64,000 nucleotides of DNA from NCBI GenBank assembly GCA_963678055.1, contig OY782679.1, positions 248,001 through 312,000 on the forward strand, given 5' to 3'. The notes below the pieces were generated by a model. That model ran no database searches. It was given only the letters and a program-made list of their open reading frames with translations, and was not told the DNA's origin. How positions within the stretch are numbered: the first letter of the stretch is position 1; the number at the start of each line of letters is the position of its first letter. Below are positions 46,113-54,611 of this stretch, piece by piece. The stretch comes from CAXXOK01 sp963678055 (GTDB lineage: Bacteria > Bacillota > Clostridia > Christensenellales > Aristaeellaceae). The translations under genes and the position numbers were made by a program.

Positions 46113-46973
46113 TTATACCCGCAGTCCATACACCAGCGAGTCCGAGAGCTTGGCTTCAAACACTGCGGCTACGGTGCCGCGCATAAAGCTGTGTCCGCTT
46201 TCATCAATGCGGATGTCCAGCTCGCCGCCGGGCATCATCACAGTGACATGGCTGTCTGTCAGCCCCAGCTTGTGGGCAGCGGCGGCCGCTGCGCAGCTGG
46301 AGGAGCCGGATGCCAGTGTGTACCCCGCGCCGCGTTCCCAGATTTCCAGTTTTATGGCATGGCGGCTGATAATTTCTACCAGTTGCAAGTTGATGCGGTT
46401 TGGAAACAATGCATGGTCGACCACAATGGGGCCCAGCGTTTCAGCCAGCGCCTTGGTCGCGCGCTCGACCACGATAACGCAATGCGGATTGCCCACGGAC
46501 ACGCACGTCATGCGAAAGGGCGTGCCACCCAGGTGAATTTCCTCGGCCACCACATCGCGCGCTTCGCCGTTTACGGGAATATCCCGGCTTTTAAACGACG
46601 GAATGCCCATATCGACTTCCACCAGCTCGGCACGCTTGTTGAGAAGCGTGCTGTGTGCCATGCCGCCTTTGGTGAGTACGTCAAATTCCGTACGCCCCTT
46701 CAGGTAGCCTGCATCGAACAGATACTTGGCAAAAATCCGCAGGCCGTTTCCGCTTTTTTCGGCCTCGCTGCCGTCGGGGTTGAAAATCCGCACTTCAAAC
46801 GGCTCCTCGGTGGTCAGCGGACCATATAAAATTCCGTCCGACCCGATGCCGAAGTTGCGGTCGCAAAGCGTGCGGATATTGTCCTCGGTCATGTCCGCGG
46901 ACAGGTAGTTGGGATCGACCACGATATAATCATTCCCCAGGGCATGGTACTTGGCTACGCTATTGTCCGTCAT
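46113..46973 (-). CDS. dapF: Diaminopimelate epimerase-like protein lacking both catalytic cysteines
   Basis: The 286-residue protein has the DapF fold and many of its landmarks: KYHALGNDYIVVD, GIGSDGILY, FNPDGSEAEKSGNGLRIFAKY (Asn65), VSVGNPHCVI, INLQLVEI, WERGAGYTLASGSSSCAA. In functional DapF a cysteine precedes GNG and another follows A in the ACGTG loop; here both are serine (Ser74 and Ser222). Glu213 and Arg214 of the substrate loop remain. A true cysteine-based epimerase mechanism is therefore not available, and the protein may act on another amino acid or not as an epimerase. It begins 15 bases after the radical SAM gene, behind AGGAG. Confidence 0.75.
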   Translation of the reverse strand: MTDNSVAKYHALGNDYIVVDPNYLSADMTEDNIRTLCDRNFGIGSDGILYGPLTTEEPFEVRIFNPDGSEAEKSGNGLRIFAKYLFDAGYLKGRTEFDVLTKGGMAHSTLLNKRAELVEVDMGIPSFKSRDIPVNGEARDVVAEEIHLGGTPFRMTCVSVGNPHCVIVVERATKALAETLGPIVVDHALFPNRINLQLVEIISRHAIKLEIWERGAGYTLASGSSSCAAAAAAHKLGLTDSHVTVMMPGGELDIRIDESGHSFMRGTVAAVFEAKLSDSLVYGLRV

Positions 46974-46988
46974 CTCTACACTCCTGTA

Positions 46989-47816
46989 CTAAACGTTACC
47001 TAAGTATACATAACGCAGGTACTGTTTGGCAACCTCGGCCAGGTGGTGGAGCAGGGTTGTATCGGTCGGCGGCGTGGTTTTCATATTTTTATGGGGGAAA
47101 AAGCGGGAGAGATGATAGGGAATATCCGGCGAGAGGGACGAAAGCCACTGCGCCATCTGCCGCAGCTCGGCTTCCGTGTCGTTCATGCCCGGAACGATCA
47201 GCGTGGTGACCTCCACATGGGCCGATGCGGCAGCGGTTTGTATGAAGCGTTTCACCATCTGTAGATCACCGCCAAGCGTTTGATAGCCTTCCTGCGTAAA
47301 GCATTTCAGGTCGATGTTGAAGGCATCGACATACGGAAGTACTTCTTGCAGCACCCAGGGCTCCACACAGCCGTTGGTGACAACGGCGGCGACCATACCT
47401 TGGGCTTTCAGCAGCTTGGCCGCATTGCGCACGTATTCAAACCCGATCATCGGTTCGTTATAGGTAAAGGCCGCGCCGATGTTGCCCTTTGGCTTTAGTG
47501 ACAGGGCGATGTCCACAAGCTCCTTAGGTGGCACCGTGCGCGTGTCAATCGCTCCGGGTCGCCCCTCGGCGATTTGGAAATTCTGGCAAAACGGGCAGGC
47601 CATGTTGCAGCCGAAGCTCCCGGCGGACAGTATCTGCGAGCCGGGATGGAAGCGGTACAGCGGCTTTTTCTCGATGGGGTCCAGTGCCAGCGCGGTCAGC
47701 TGTCCGTAGCTTTGGGACACGCTTTGGCCGCCTTTGTTCCCCCGCGCGCCGCACAGGCCGGTTTGGCCTTCGCGTAGCGTACAGCGGTGGTGGCATACGG
47801 TGCAGGTGAGACTAAT
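46989..47816 (-). CDS. amrS: AmmeMemoRadiSam system radical SAM enzyme (AmrS), probable ATT start
   Basis: The protein carries the radical SAM motif GCNMACPFCQNF (Cys70, Cys74, Cys77) after DPIEKKPLYRFHPGSQILS, and GAAFTYNEPMIG, IDLKCFTQEGY and LIVPGMNDTEAE, as in AmrS, a relative of pyruvate formate-lyase activating enzymes. The family also has a cysteine-rich N-terminus; in this frame it is present (CTVCHHRC, then GQTGLCGARGN; Cys5, 8, 12, 22) but no ATG, GTG or TTG precedes it before an in-frame stop. The best start is ATT at 47816, ten bases after GAGGTG and overlapping the TAG of the upstream gene. The first conventional start, GTG at 47720, would remove this whole region. Length 275 residues from ATT. 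Function of the system is unknown. Confidence 0.85.
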   Translation of the reverse strand: MSLTCTVCHHRCTLREGQTGLCGARGNKGGQSVSQSYGQLTALALDPIEKKPLYRFHPGSQILSAGSFGCNMACPFCQNFQIAEGRPGAIDTRTVPPKELVDIALSLKPKGNIGAAFTYNEPMIGFEYVRNAAKLLKAQGMVAAVVTNGCVEPWVLQEVLPYVDAFNIDLKCFTQEGYQTLGGDLQMVKRFIQTAAASAHVEVTTLIVPGMNDTEAELRQMAQWLSSLSPDIPYHLSRFFPHKNMKTTPPTDTTLLHHLAEVAKQYLRYVYLGNV

Positions 47817-49203
47817 GATGGCGGATCACCTCGAAACGCTGAAGGGTGATGGGGTCATCTGGCGCAATACCGGCCTTGCGGCGTGCGATGGATACCTGCT
47901 GATCTGCGGTGTCCACGCCGTCCAGCGCAGGCAGCAACAGCCCGCGTTTTTGCCCGTGGGATACGATGACGCCATAGCGCTTGGGGTCGAGTTCATCCAT
48001 GCCGGAGACAGCCTCCGCTTCGCCCAGGACATCGACCGAGCATTCGATCTGCGTAAGTTCATGTTCTTGTACCGGTGAAAAACGCGGGTCCTGCGCGCAG
48101 GCGGAGATAGCGTTTTGGATAATTTCTTCGGCAAGGCTATCCTGCGTGGGGGAAATGGTGCCGATGCACCCGCGCAGCTGCCCGGCTTTATGCAGGGTGA
48201 CGAACACGCCCGCGCGGCGTTTTATCAGCGCATCAGGCAGGTTCTTGGGAACGGATATGCGCTGATTTTGCGTCACCCAGGCTGTAAATGACTGCCGTGC
48301 CAGTTTCACATACGCGTCCTCGCTGGCTTTCGCTTGTGCCGCATCGCGCTCAATCGCTTGCAGACGCGCGTCCAGAAAGTGCCTCGCGCTATCGGCGCTG
48401 CCGACTTTGAACGTACACACGCCGTAGCCCACGCCGAATGGCCCTTCGTAGGAGAGTGCGTCAGACTGTACTTGCAGCCCGTCCAGGCAGCCTGCCATCG
48501 TAAGAAACGAGCGCTGCCCGCACTCCGCGGCGGAGGTGCATACACTGTCGGGGATGGTGAAAAGCTCTGCAAACGCGGCGCGGCCCATAATGTCCATAAT
48601 CGTTTTGTCGTACACAGCGCCATCGGGCGACAGGCCATAGGGGCCGTCCTCCTTCAGCTTGTGGGATAAATCGCCGCTGGCGACCACCACCACCTTGCGC
48701 TGCAGGGTGTCGGCAGTTTTTTGAATGTGCATGCCGAGCTTGTAATGCTCCTCCGGCGGCAAGCTGGAAATGCCGATACGCACCACGCGCGGCCGACGGC
48801 CGGTAAATTCGCGGAAGATGAAATGCAGTGGAATCATGGTGCCGTGGTCAAGGCTTGCATTGCGCTCGCCCAGTGTACCGGCGGAAAGGCCCTCCTGCAC
48901 ACACAGCGCGGACAGGCTTTTTGCAAAGCTTTCGTCGTAGGTGGCATCCACCTTCACAAAGGGCGCGCCGAAATGCCCAAAATCGCCATGGGCCTCCCGC
49001 CCCGGTGAAATGTGGTTGTAGTCGGCATAGGCCGTGGCGTGCGGCGAGATTACCACCAGCGTTTCCGGCGAAAGCTCCGCCACAAAGCGCGCGGCGGTCC
49101 CCATGGCCGCCGTGGTTGCGGCGATTCTGTTTTCTTGTCCCTTTCCCACCTGCGGCAGCAGCAGCGGCGGGTGCGGCGTCATGATTGCGCCCAGTATGCT
49201 CAT
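47812..49203 (-). CDS. AmmeMemoRadiSam fusion protein: MEMO1-like domain plus AMMECR1 domain
   Basis: The start is the ATG at 49203 behind AAGGTGAG; longer frames run through the upstream repeat region. The 463-residue protein fuses two parts of the system. Residues about 1-260 are MEMO1-like (class III dioxygenase fold): MTPHPPLLLPQVGKG, VVISPHATAYADY, NASLDHGTMIPLHF, VVVASGDLSHKL, AECGQRSFLTMAGCL. Residues about 290-463 are AMMECR1: RAGVFVTLHKAGQLRGCIGTISPT, ISACAQDPRFSPVQEHELTQIECSVDVL, GQKRGLLLPAL. The product is cytosolic and of unproven function. It is first in the operon and overlaps amrS. Confidence 0.92.
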   Translation of the reverse strand: MSILGAIMTPHPPLLLPQVGKGQENRIAATTAAMGTAARFVAELSPETLVVISPHATAYADYNHISPGREAHGDFGHFGAPFVKVDATYDESFAKSLSALCVQEGLSAGTLGERNASLDHGTMIPLHFIFREFTGRRPRVVRIGISSLPPEEHYKLGMHIQKTADTLQRKVVVVASGDLSHKLKEDGPYGLSPDGAVYDKTIMDIMGRAAFAELFTIPDSVCTSAAECGQRSFLTMAGCLDGLQVQSDALSYEGPFGVGYGVCTFKVGSADSARHFLDARLQAIERDAAQAKASEDAYVKLARQSFTAWVTQNQRISVPKNLPDALIKRRAGVFVTLHKAGQLRGCIGTISPTQDSLAEEIIQNAISACAQDPRFSPVQEHELTQIECSVDVLGEAEAVSGMDELDPKRYGVIVSHGQKRGLLLPALDGVDTADQQVSIARRKAGIAPDDPITLQRFEVIRHH

Positions 49204-49237
49204 ACACTCACCTTCTTTGCTATAGTATACCACTTTC

Positions 49238-49317
49238 TTGAGGGCTTTGCCCTCAAGCTCCCAGTCAAGGACAGTGTCCTTGACAATCCCCGCGTTGACC
49301 GCGCAATGCGCGGTCAA
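49238..49317. repeat. Tandem array of three perfect hairpins
   Basis: Three adjacent palindromic units lie between two divergent genes: TTGAGGGC-TTT-GCCCTCAA (49238-49256), GTCAAGGAC-AGT-GTCCTTGAC (49264-49284) and TTGACCGCGC-AAT-GCGCGGTCAA (49295-49317). A fourth, weaker one (CAGGGGC/GCTCCTG) follows at about 49328. Each has an 8-10 bp stem and a 3-base loop. A related stretch with the same GGGGTTTGGGG and TTGCCCTCAA words is at about 40060-40135, so this is probably a repeat family. Confidence 0.6.
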
Positions 49318-49373
49318 AAGGGGGTTCAGGGGCACTGCTCCTGATCGGGGTTTGGGGTGAAAACCCAAGAACC

Positions 49374-49402
49374 TTGCGTGTGTTCCCGACTTGCTGTACA
49401 AT
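49374..49402 (+). promoter_or_regulatory. Promoter of mnmG
   Basis: TTGCGT (49374-49379), 17 bases, TACAAT (49397-49402), 28 bases before the start codon. Confidence 0.65.
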
Positions 49403-49429
49403 AACCACACATTCAAGGGAGGCGAAGGC

Positions 49430-51301
49430 ATGCAGGGGTACGATGCGGTGGTGGTTGGCGCGGGGCACGCGGGTGTGGAAGCCGCGCTGGCGTGTGCGCG
49501 CATGGGGCTGCAAACGCTGCTGATGACGCTGGATATAAACGCCGTGGCGCTTATGCCCTGTAACCCGGCCATCGGCGGCACGGGGAAAGGCCATCTGGTG
49601 CGCGAAGTGGATGCGCTGGGCGGCGAAATGGGTGTGGCCATCGACCAAACCTTTATCCAGAGTCGTATGCTCAACCGTGGCAAAGGCGTGGCGGTGCACA
49701 GTTTGCGCGCCCAGGCCGACAAGCGCCGCTACCATGAATATATGCTAAACGTCCTGTTCGCGGAGGAAAACCTCACCGTGCGCCAGGGCGAAGTGACTGA
49801 TATCGAAACCGAAAATGGAAGCGTGTCCGGTGTCGTGCTGGATACGGGCGATCGCATTCCCTGCCACGCGTGCATTTTGTGCACGGGCGTGTACATGAAA
49901 AGCCGCATTATTATTGGCCCACTTTCCAAAAATACGGGGCCGATGGGCCTGCGCCGCGCCGAAGGGATATCGGACGCGTTAACGAACCTTGGTTTTCAGC
50001 TTAGGCAGTTTAAAACCGGCACGCCCGCGCGGGTGGATGTGCGCACCGTGGACTTTGACCAGATGGAGCCGCAGGAGGGCGACAATCCGATTACGCCGTT
50101 TTCGTTCCTGACGGACGCAAATACGCTTACAAACCGCATTCGCTGCTACCTGACCTACACCAACGAGGAAACCCACCGCATTATCCGCGATAACCTGCAT
50201 CTGTCGCCCATGGTGCGCGGGGAGATCAAGGGGACTGGCACGCGCTACTGCCCCTCGATTGAGGATAAAATCCGCCGCTTTGCCGATAAGGACCGCCACC
50301 AGATTTTTATGGAGCCTGAAGGCCTGAACCACCCCGAGTGGTATGTACAAGGGATGAGCTCGTCTCTGCCCGCGCATGTGCAGTGGGCTATGTACCGCTC
50401 TATCAAGGGTCTAAACCGCGTGATTCTGACACGGCTGGCCTATGCCATCGAGTATGATTGCATCGACTCCACGGAGCTGACCCAAACCCTGGAAAGCCGC
50501 CGGGTGAAGGGCCTGTACTGCGCCGGGCAGATCAACGGCACCTCCGGCTATGAGGAGGCCGCCGCGCAGGGCATACTCGCGGGGATCAATGCCGCGTGCG
50601 CGCTGCTTGGCAAGGACCCGCTCTTGCTCCGCCGTGACAATTCCTACATCGGCGTGATGGTGGACGACCTGATTTTAAAAGGCGCGGACGAGCCTTACCG
50701 CATGATGACCGGGCGCTGCGAGTACCGCCTGCTGCTGCGGCAGGATAATGCGGACTTGCGGCTGACGGAGCTCAGCTACCGGCGCGGACTGGCAACAGAG
50801 GCGCGCTTTAACCGCATGAAGGAGAAAAAAACCGCCTCCGATGCCCTGACCCAAACGCTGGAAACCACGCGGCTTAAACCAACCCAGAAACGCAAGGCGT
50901 GGCTGGCAGCGCAGGGCGAGCCGGAAACCGAGCAAAGCTACACCGCCGCCGAGCTGTTACGCCGCCCTAGAATTGATCTGGACGCGCTGGCCAAACTGAT
51001 GCCGGAGCTGACCGAAAACCAGCCGGAGGATGTGCTGGAGCAGGCGGAGGCGTCCATCAAGTACGCTGGCTACCTGGCCAAGGAAGCCCAGCAAATTGCC
51101 CGCGCGCGGGACATGGAAGCCATGCTCATTCCTGATGACACCGATTTTTCTGCCATCACCGGCATCCGCATCGAGGCGCGCCAGAAGCTCGCCTGCCGCA
51201 TGCCCCGCACCCTGGGACAGGCCGGGCGCATACCGGGTGTGAACCCGTCGGATGTCGCGGTGCTGATGATCTATCTAAAAAAACAGCAGGCAAAAACCTA
51301 A
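49430..51301 (+). CDS. mnmG: tRNA uridine 5-carboxymethylaminomethyl modification enzyme MnmG (GidA)
   Basis: The start is ATG 49430 behind GGGAGGCGAA. The 623-residue flavoprotein begins YDAVVVGAGHAGVEAALACARMG (FAD-binding GxGxxG), then CNPAIGGTGKGHLVREVDALGGEMG, GYEEAAAQGILAGINAA and MTGRCEYRLLLRQDNAD, and ends with the IPGVNPSDVAVLMIYL C-terminal domain. With MnmE it modifies U34 of several tRNAs; mnmE is not in this window. It is transcribed divergently from the AmmeMemoRadiSam operon and has its own terminator. Confidence 0.97.
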   Translation: MQGYDAVVVGAGHAGVEAALACARMGLQTLLMTLDINAVALMPCNPAIGGTGKGHLVREVDALGGEMGVAIDQTFIQSRMLNRGKGVAVHSLRAQADKRRYHEYMLNVLFAEENLTVRQGEVTDIETENGSVSGVVLDTGDRIPCHACILCTGVYMKSRIIIGPLSKNTGPMGLRRAEGISDALTNLGFQLRQFKTGTPARVDVRTVDFDQMEPQEGDNPITPFSFLTDANTLTNRIRCYLTYTNEETHRIIRDNLHLSPMVRGEIKGTGTRYCPSIEDKIRRFADKDRHQIFMEPEGLNHPEWYVQGMSSSLPAHVQWAMYRSIKGLNRVILTRLAYAIEYDCIDSTELTQTLESRRVKGLYCAGQINGTSGYEEAAAQGILAGINAACALLGKDPLLLRRDNSYIGVMVDDLILKGADEPYRMMTGRCEYRLLLRQDNADLRLTELSYRRGLATEARFNRMKEKKTASDALTQTLETTRLKPTQKRKAWLAAQGEPETEQSYTAAELLRRPRIDLDALAKLMPELTENQPEDVLEQAEASIKYAGYLAKEAQQIARARDMEAMLIPDDTDFSAITGIRIEARQKLACRMPRTLGQAGRIPGVNPSDVAVLMIYLKKQQAKT

Positions 51302-51318
51302 GTTCCCGAACCCGCGTC

Positions 51319-51350
51319 AAAACCCTGTGCTTAGCACAGGGTTTTGTTTT
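51319..51350 (+). terminator. Terminator of mnmG
   Basis: AAAACCCTGTGC (51319-51330) and GCACAGGGTTTT (51334-51345) form a perfect 12-bp stem with a 3-base loop followed by GTTTTT. Confidence 0.95.
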
Positions 51351-51523
51351 TGTGATGGCAAATGCTGCGATATACGGTTGAACGATAAAGCCAGAAATGC
51401 TACAATGGAACAAATTTCCAGTCGCGCTTCGAACACAGCAGGCGGACACAAACTATTTGCCAACCAAAAACAAGGGTATGCTGCGGTGACATCTGGAAAC
51501 CCAAAAGGATAAGGAGCTGTTTT

Positions 51524-52609
51524 ATGGAAACAGAACGTGTATGCAGGGCGCAGAGAACGGCGGCATCAGCCAATGGTGTTAGAGCTGAGCAAACCGCCTC
51601 ACCATCGCCGGACGCTTCCGGGGTCGTTCCGGCTAACCAGACATTGCATTGGGCATCGGTCTATTTCATCATTTTGATGGCTGGAAGCATTCTGATGGAT
51701 GTTATTGAGTGGATTGCAGTGCCGGTCCTTTTTTCATCACAGCTGTATGAAACTGCATCGCCGCAAACGGTAGTGATTGCCCTCTACATTGAAAGACTTG
51801 TATTGTGGCTGGCGCTGAGTGTTTTGGGGATACGCCTAACCCATAAACGCTTTGCCTGTTCAAGAGCCTGGAAACTGTTTACGCTGCTCAGCATTCTACT
51901 GATACCTGTATTAACATATCTTTTCGTCGCCCATGATCTGGTGCTGATAGTTAAAGGCGCGGTAGTGACTGTTCTACCTGTTTCTGCGGAGTATCTGATC
52001 AGTGGGCTGCTATTTTCGCTGATTCCACTGGCGTATTATGGGTGGGTTCTATGGATGGAACAGAGCCTACGGAATCATGGTCAGGTTATTCAAAAAGTGA
52101 AAACGTCGAAAGCCGGACAGTCTCAGGGTCTGCATTGGGCGGTCGCGTTGCTGATCTTTGTCGCAAGCAATACTGCGTTGTTTTTCTTCATCTATTTGCT
52201 TGGCCGGGGGAGTGATACTGCAGTAACGATGAACGACAGCGAATGGTTTTTAATGGGCTTCTACGGACTATACTTCATTGTTTTCATTTGGTTGGTGATT
52301 AACGGTATGCTTTGGATTCGACTGACAAGGAGACGCTATGCAAACTCTGTGAATTGGCAGGTGTGTACCGTGGCCTTCTGGGTTCGATGTGTCGTTTTGT
52401 TTTATGTGACTATGAATGCGGCTGCAATGGGGTTATCAGATTGGATAGGATACGATAGCGTGTTAACAGTTTCCATGCCGGTGGGAATGGTTATAGCTTC
52501 CATGCTGGGGTTCCTTCTTCCGCTGCTATACTATTGGCGCGTGATTCGGCGCGCCAATGCAAAAAATGACGATCGCGAATTCTATGCTCCGGGTGCGTCC
52601 GGCGACTAA
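51524..52609 (+). CDS. Polytopic membrane protein, function unknown
   Basis: The 361-residue protein has a soluble N-terminal tail of about 40 residues (Ala/Ser/Pro-rich, no signal peptide) and about eight hydrophobic segments arranged as two sets of four: VYFIILMAGSILMDVIEWIAVPVLF, ERLVLWLALSVLGIRL, LFTLLSILLIPVLTYLF, SGLLFSLIPLAYYGWVL, then LHWAVALLIFVASNTALFFFIYLL and three more. Basic RRRY and IRRANAKNDDREF segments mark cytoplasmic loops. No transporter or enzyme motif is recognised. Start ATG at 51524 behind AAGGATAAGGAG. It is flanked by its own terminator and is probably a single gene. Confidence 0.7.
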   Translation: METERVCRAQRTAASANGVRAEQTASPSPDASGVVPANQTLHWASVYFIILMAGSILMDVIEWIAVPVLFSSQLYETASPQTVVIALYIERLVLWLALSVLGIRLTHKRFACSRAWKLFTLLSILLIPVLTYLFVAHDLVLIVKGAVVTVLPVSAEYLISGLLFSLIPLAYYGWVLWMEQSLRNHGQVIQKVKTSKAGQSQGLHWAVALLIFVASNTALFFFIYLLGRGSDTAVTMNDSEWFLMGFYGLYFIVFIWLVINGMLWIRLTRRRYANSVNWQVCTVAFWVRCVVLFYVTMNAAAMGLSDWIGYDSVLTVSMPVGMVIASMLGFLLPLLYYWRVIRRANAKNDDREFYAPGASGD

Positions 52610-52677
52610 GGATAGACGGTGTCCATGTAGCACGGATGATGTTGTAAAGCGGCGCGGTTCTTACAATCAATGCAATG

Positions 52678-52699
52678 CCCGCGCATCGCGCGGGTTTTT
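52678..52699 (+). terminator. Terminator after the membrane protein gene
   Basis: CCCGCGC (52678-52684) pairs with GCGCGGG (52688-52694) and is followed by TTTTT. Confidence 0.85.
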
Positions 52700-52795
52700 A
52701 TCCGGGAAAATCTGCGCTGACCAGGGCCGCACACACGGGAAATCCTATGAAACCCTATCTATAGTCGCGGATTTCGACAGTTGAAGCAGGGTGGC

Positions 52796-52824
52796 TTGTG
52801 GGGTCATATCTGCTTTGGTATACT
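52796..52824 (+). promoter_or_regulatory. Promoter of the MutS-like gene
   Basis: TTGTGG (52796-52801), 17 bases, TATACT (52819-52824), 20 bases before the start codon. Confidence 0.6.
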
Positions 52825-52844
52825 GCCATAAAGAGGTGAAATGG

Positions 52845-54503
52845 ATGCCTGCGGAGAGTTTTTTGGGGTTTTTTGCGCTGATCATCATCATTTCGGTGGT
52901 ACTTTCGCTGTGGCGGAAATCATCGGCCGTGCGGCAGCAGCTGCGCAATAGCTGGGGGCCGGGCGGCAAACCGTATGCCATGGACGAGGACGCGATGATC
53001 GCCCTGCGCGAGTGCTACCAGAGCATGCCCAAGGTAGAAACGGCGTTTGCCCATGTGGACACGATTACCTGGGCGGATCTGGACATGGACGCGATATTCC
53101 GCTACCTGAACCGTACGCAATCGGGCGTGGGGGAAGAGGCGTTGTTTGCCATGCTGCACGAAATTGATGGCATCGAGGATGATCTGAAACGCCGCGACCG
53201 CTGGATGTGTGCGCTGCGGGACGACGAGGCCAGCCGCATTGCATTGCAACGCCAGCTGCGCAAGCTTGGCCGGGAGCATGACCACGGGGCGTTTGCGTAT
53301 TTGAAGGATCCTCTGTCATCAAAGCCCAAGCACGCGTGGGTGTATTACCTGCTGGCCGGGCTTCCGTTTGTGTTTGCGGGCCTGGGTTTTATAAACCCTT
53401 ACTGGTTTCTGGGCATCGTCGGCGTGTTTATTATTGATGCGACGGTGTACTATCGCACCAAGAAAACTTGGATGCGGGAACTGGCTGCCGTACGCCATCT
53501 GGCTGCGGTTTTGCGCATTGGGCGGCGTATGGGCAACACATCGGTGCAGGGGGCCGAGGATGGATTTGCAGAGCTCAGTTCCCTCAGTGCGGGGCTTAAA
53601 GCCTTTGGCCGCTGGAACAGCGTATTTAATATGCAGCGCGTGGCCGATTATGATTTTATCACCGATTATCTGCGCTTGGCTTTTCAGCTGGATATGATCG
53701 CCCTGTGCCGGATGTCGGACTTTATTAAAAAGCATGTTGATGAGATTTTGCGCGTATACCAGCTCGTGGGTGAGCTGGATGCCTGCATCGCCGTTGCCTC
53801 CCTGCGGCAAACGCTTACGCACTATGCCGTGCCGGAATTTACCGGGGAGCGGCATGTGCAGATTGACGGCGCGGCCCACCCGCTGCTGAAGCAGCCCGTG
53901 ACAAACGACCTGGACTGGAACAGTAATGTGCTGGTCACGGGTTCGAACGCCTCGGGGAAATCCACGTTTGTCAAGGCGGTCGCCATCAACGCGATTTTGG
54001 CCCAGAGCATTTACACCTGCTGGGCGGATAGTTTGCGCATGCCCCGCACGCAGGTGATTACCTCCATGGCGATTCGCGATAACGTACAGGGCGGCGAAAG
54101 CTACTTTATTGTGGAAATCAAAAGCCTGAAACGGATTTTGAATACCCTGCGGAACGATGTGCTGACCCTGTGCTTTATTGATGAAATTCTGCGCGGCACC
54201 AACACCGTGGAGCGCATCGCGGCCTCTAAAGCGCTGCTGTCCTACATCGGCAAGCAGAACGCGCTGTGCATTGCCGCGACCCACGACATAGAGCTCACCC
54301 GGCTGCTGCTCGGCTACCGGCAGGTGCACTTCCGGGAAGAAATCACCCCGCAGGGCATGGTGTTCCCTTATCACCTTTTGGAGGGTGTGTCCGATACCCG
54401 CAACGCTATCCGCCTGCTGGAGCAGATGGGCTTCCCAGCGTCCGTGATTAGCGATGCCGATGCCATGGCCCAGCCGCAGCAAAGCGATGGGGCTGATGGG
54501 TAA
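52845..54503 (+). CDS. Membrane-anchored MutS-family ATPase (MutS domain V protein)
   Basis: The start is ATG 52845 behind AGAGGTGAAATGG. The 552-residue protein has one N-terminal membrane segment (FLGFFALIIIISVVLSLW), a pair of hydrophobic segments at about residues 165-205 (WVYYLLAGLPFVFAGLGF, FLGIVGVFIIDATVYY), a helical lever-like region and a MutS ATPase domain: VLVTGSNASGKSTFVKAVAINAIL (Walker A, about 365), YFIVEIKSLKRIL, LTLCFIDEILRGTNTVERIAAS (Walker B and signature) and ATHDIELTRLL. It lacks the MutS mismatch-recognition domain I and the MutS2 Smr domain. Membrane-bound relatives are common in Clostridia, with no proven role. Confidence 0.85.
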   Translation: MPAESFLGFFALIIIISVVLSLWRKSSAVRQQLRNSWGPGGKPYAMDEDAMIALRECYQSMPKVETAFAHVDTITWADLDMDAIFRYLNRTQSGVGEEALFAMLHEIDGIEDDLKRRDRWMCALRDDEASRIALQRQLRKLGREHDHGAFAYLKDPLSSKPKHAWVYYLLAGLPFVFAGLGFINPYWFLGIVGVFIIDATVYYRTKKTWMRELAAVRHLAAVLRIGRRMGNTSVQGAEDGFAELSSLSAGLKAFGRWNSVFNMQRVADYDFITDYLRLAFQLDMIALCRMSDFIKKHVDEILRVYQLVGELDACIAVASLRQTLTHYAVPEFTGERHVQIDGAAHPLLKQPVTNDLDWNSNVLVTGSNASGKSTFVKAVAINAILAQSIYTCWADSLRMPRTQVITSMAIRDNVQGGESYFIVEIKSLKRILNTLRNDVLTLCFIDEILRGTNTVERIAASKALLSYIGKQNALCIAATHDIELTRLLLGYRQVHFREEITPQGMVFPYHLLEGVSDTRNAIRLLEQMGFPASVISDADAMAQPQQSDGADG

Positions 54504-54538
54504 GCCGTAAAAAACCATTGCGTAAGCAATACAAAAAA

Positions 54539-54565
54539 ACAAGGCGGGCCATAGGCCCGCCTTGT
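54539..54565. terminator. Bidirectional terminator
   Basis: ACAAGGCGGGCC (54539-54550) is exactly complementary to GGCCCGCCTTGT (54554-54565), with an A-run on the left that gives the U-run for the minus-strand AraC transcript. It also serves the plus-strand MutS-like gene. Confidence 0.88.
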
Positions 54566-54611
54566 CGTATTCGCAGCCGAACCGGCGATAAAAAAAAGAC
54601 CGAGCATTTGC

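Noticed and set aside
46989..47720. AmrS starting at GTG 47720
   Set aside because: This start removes the conserved four-cysteine N-terminal region that is intact upstream in the same frame; kept only as the fallback.
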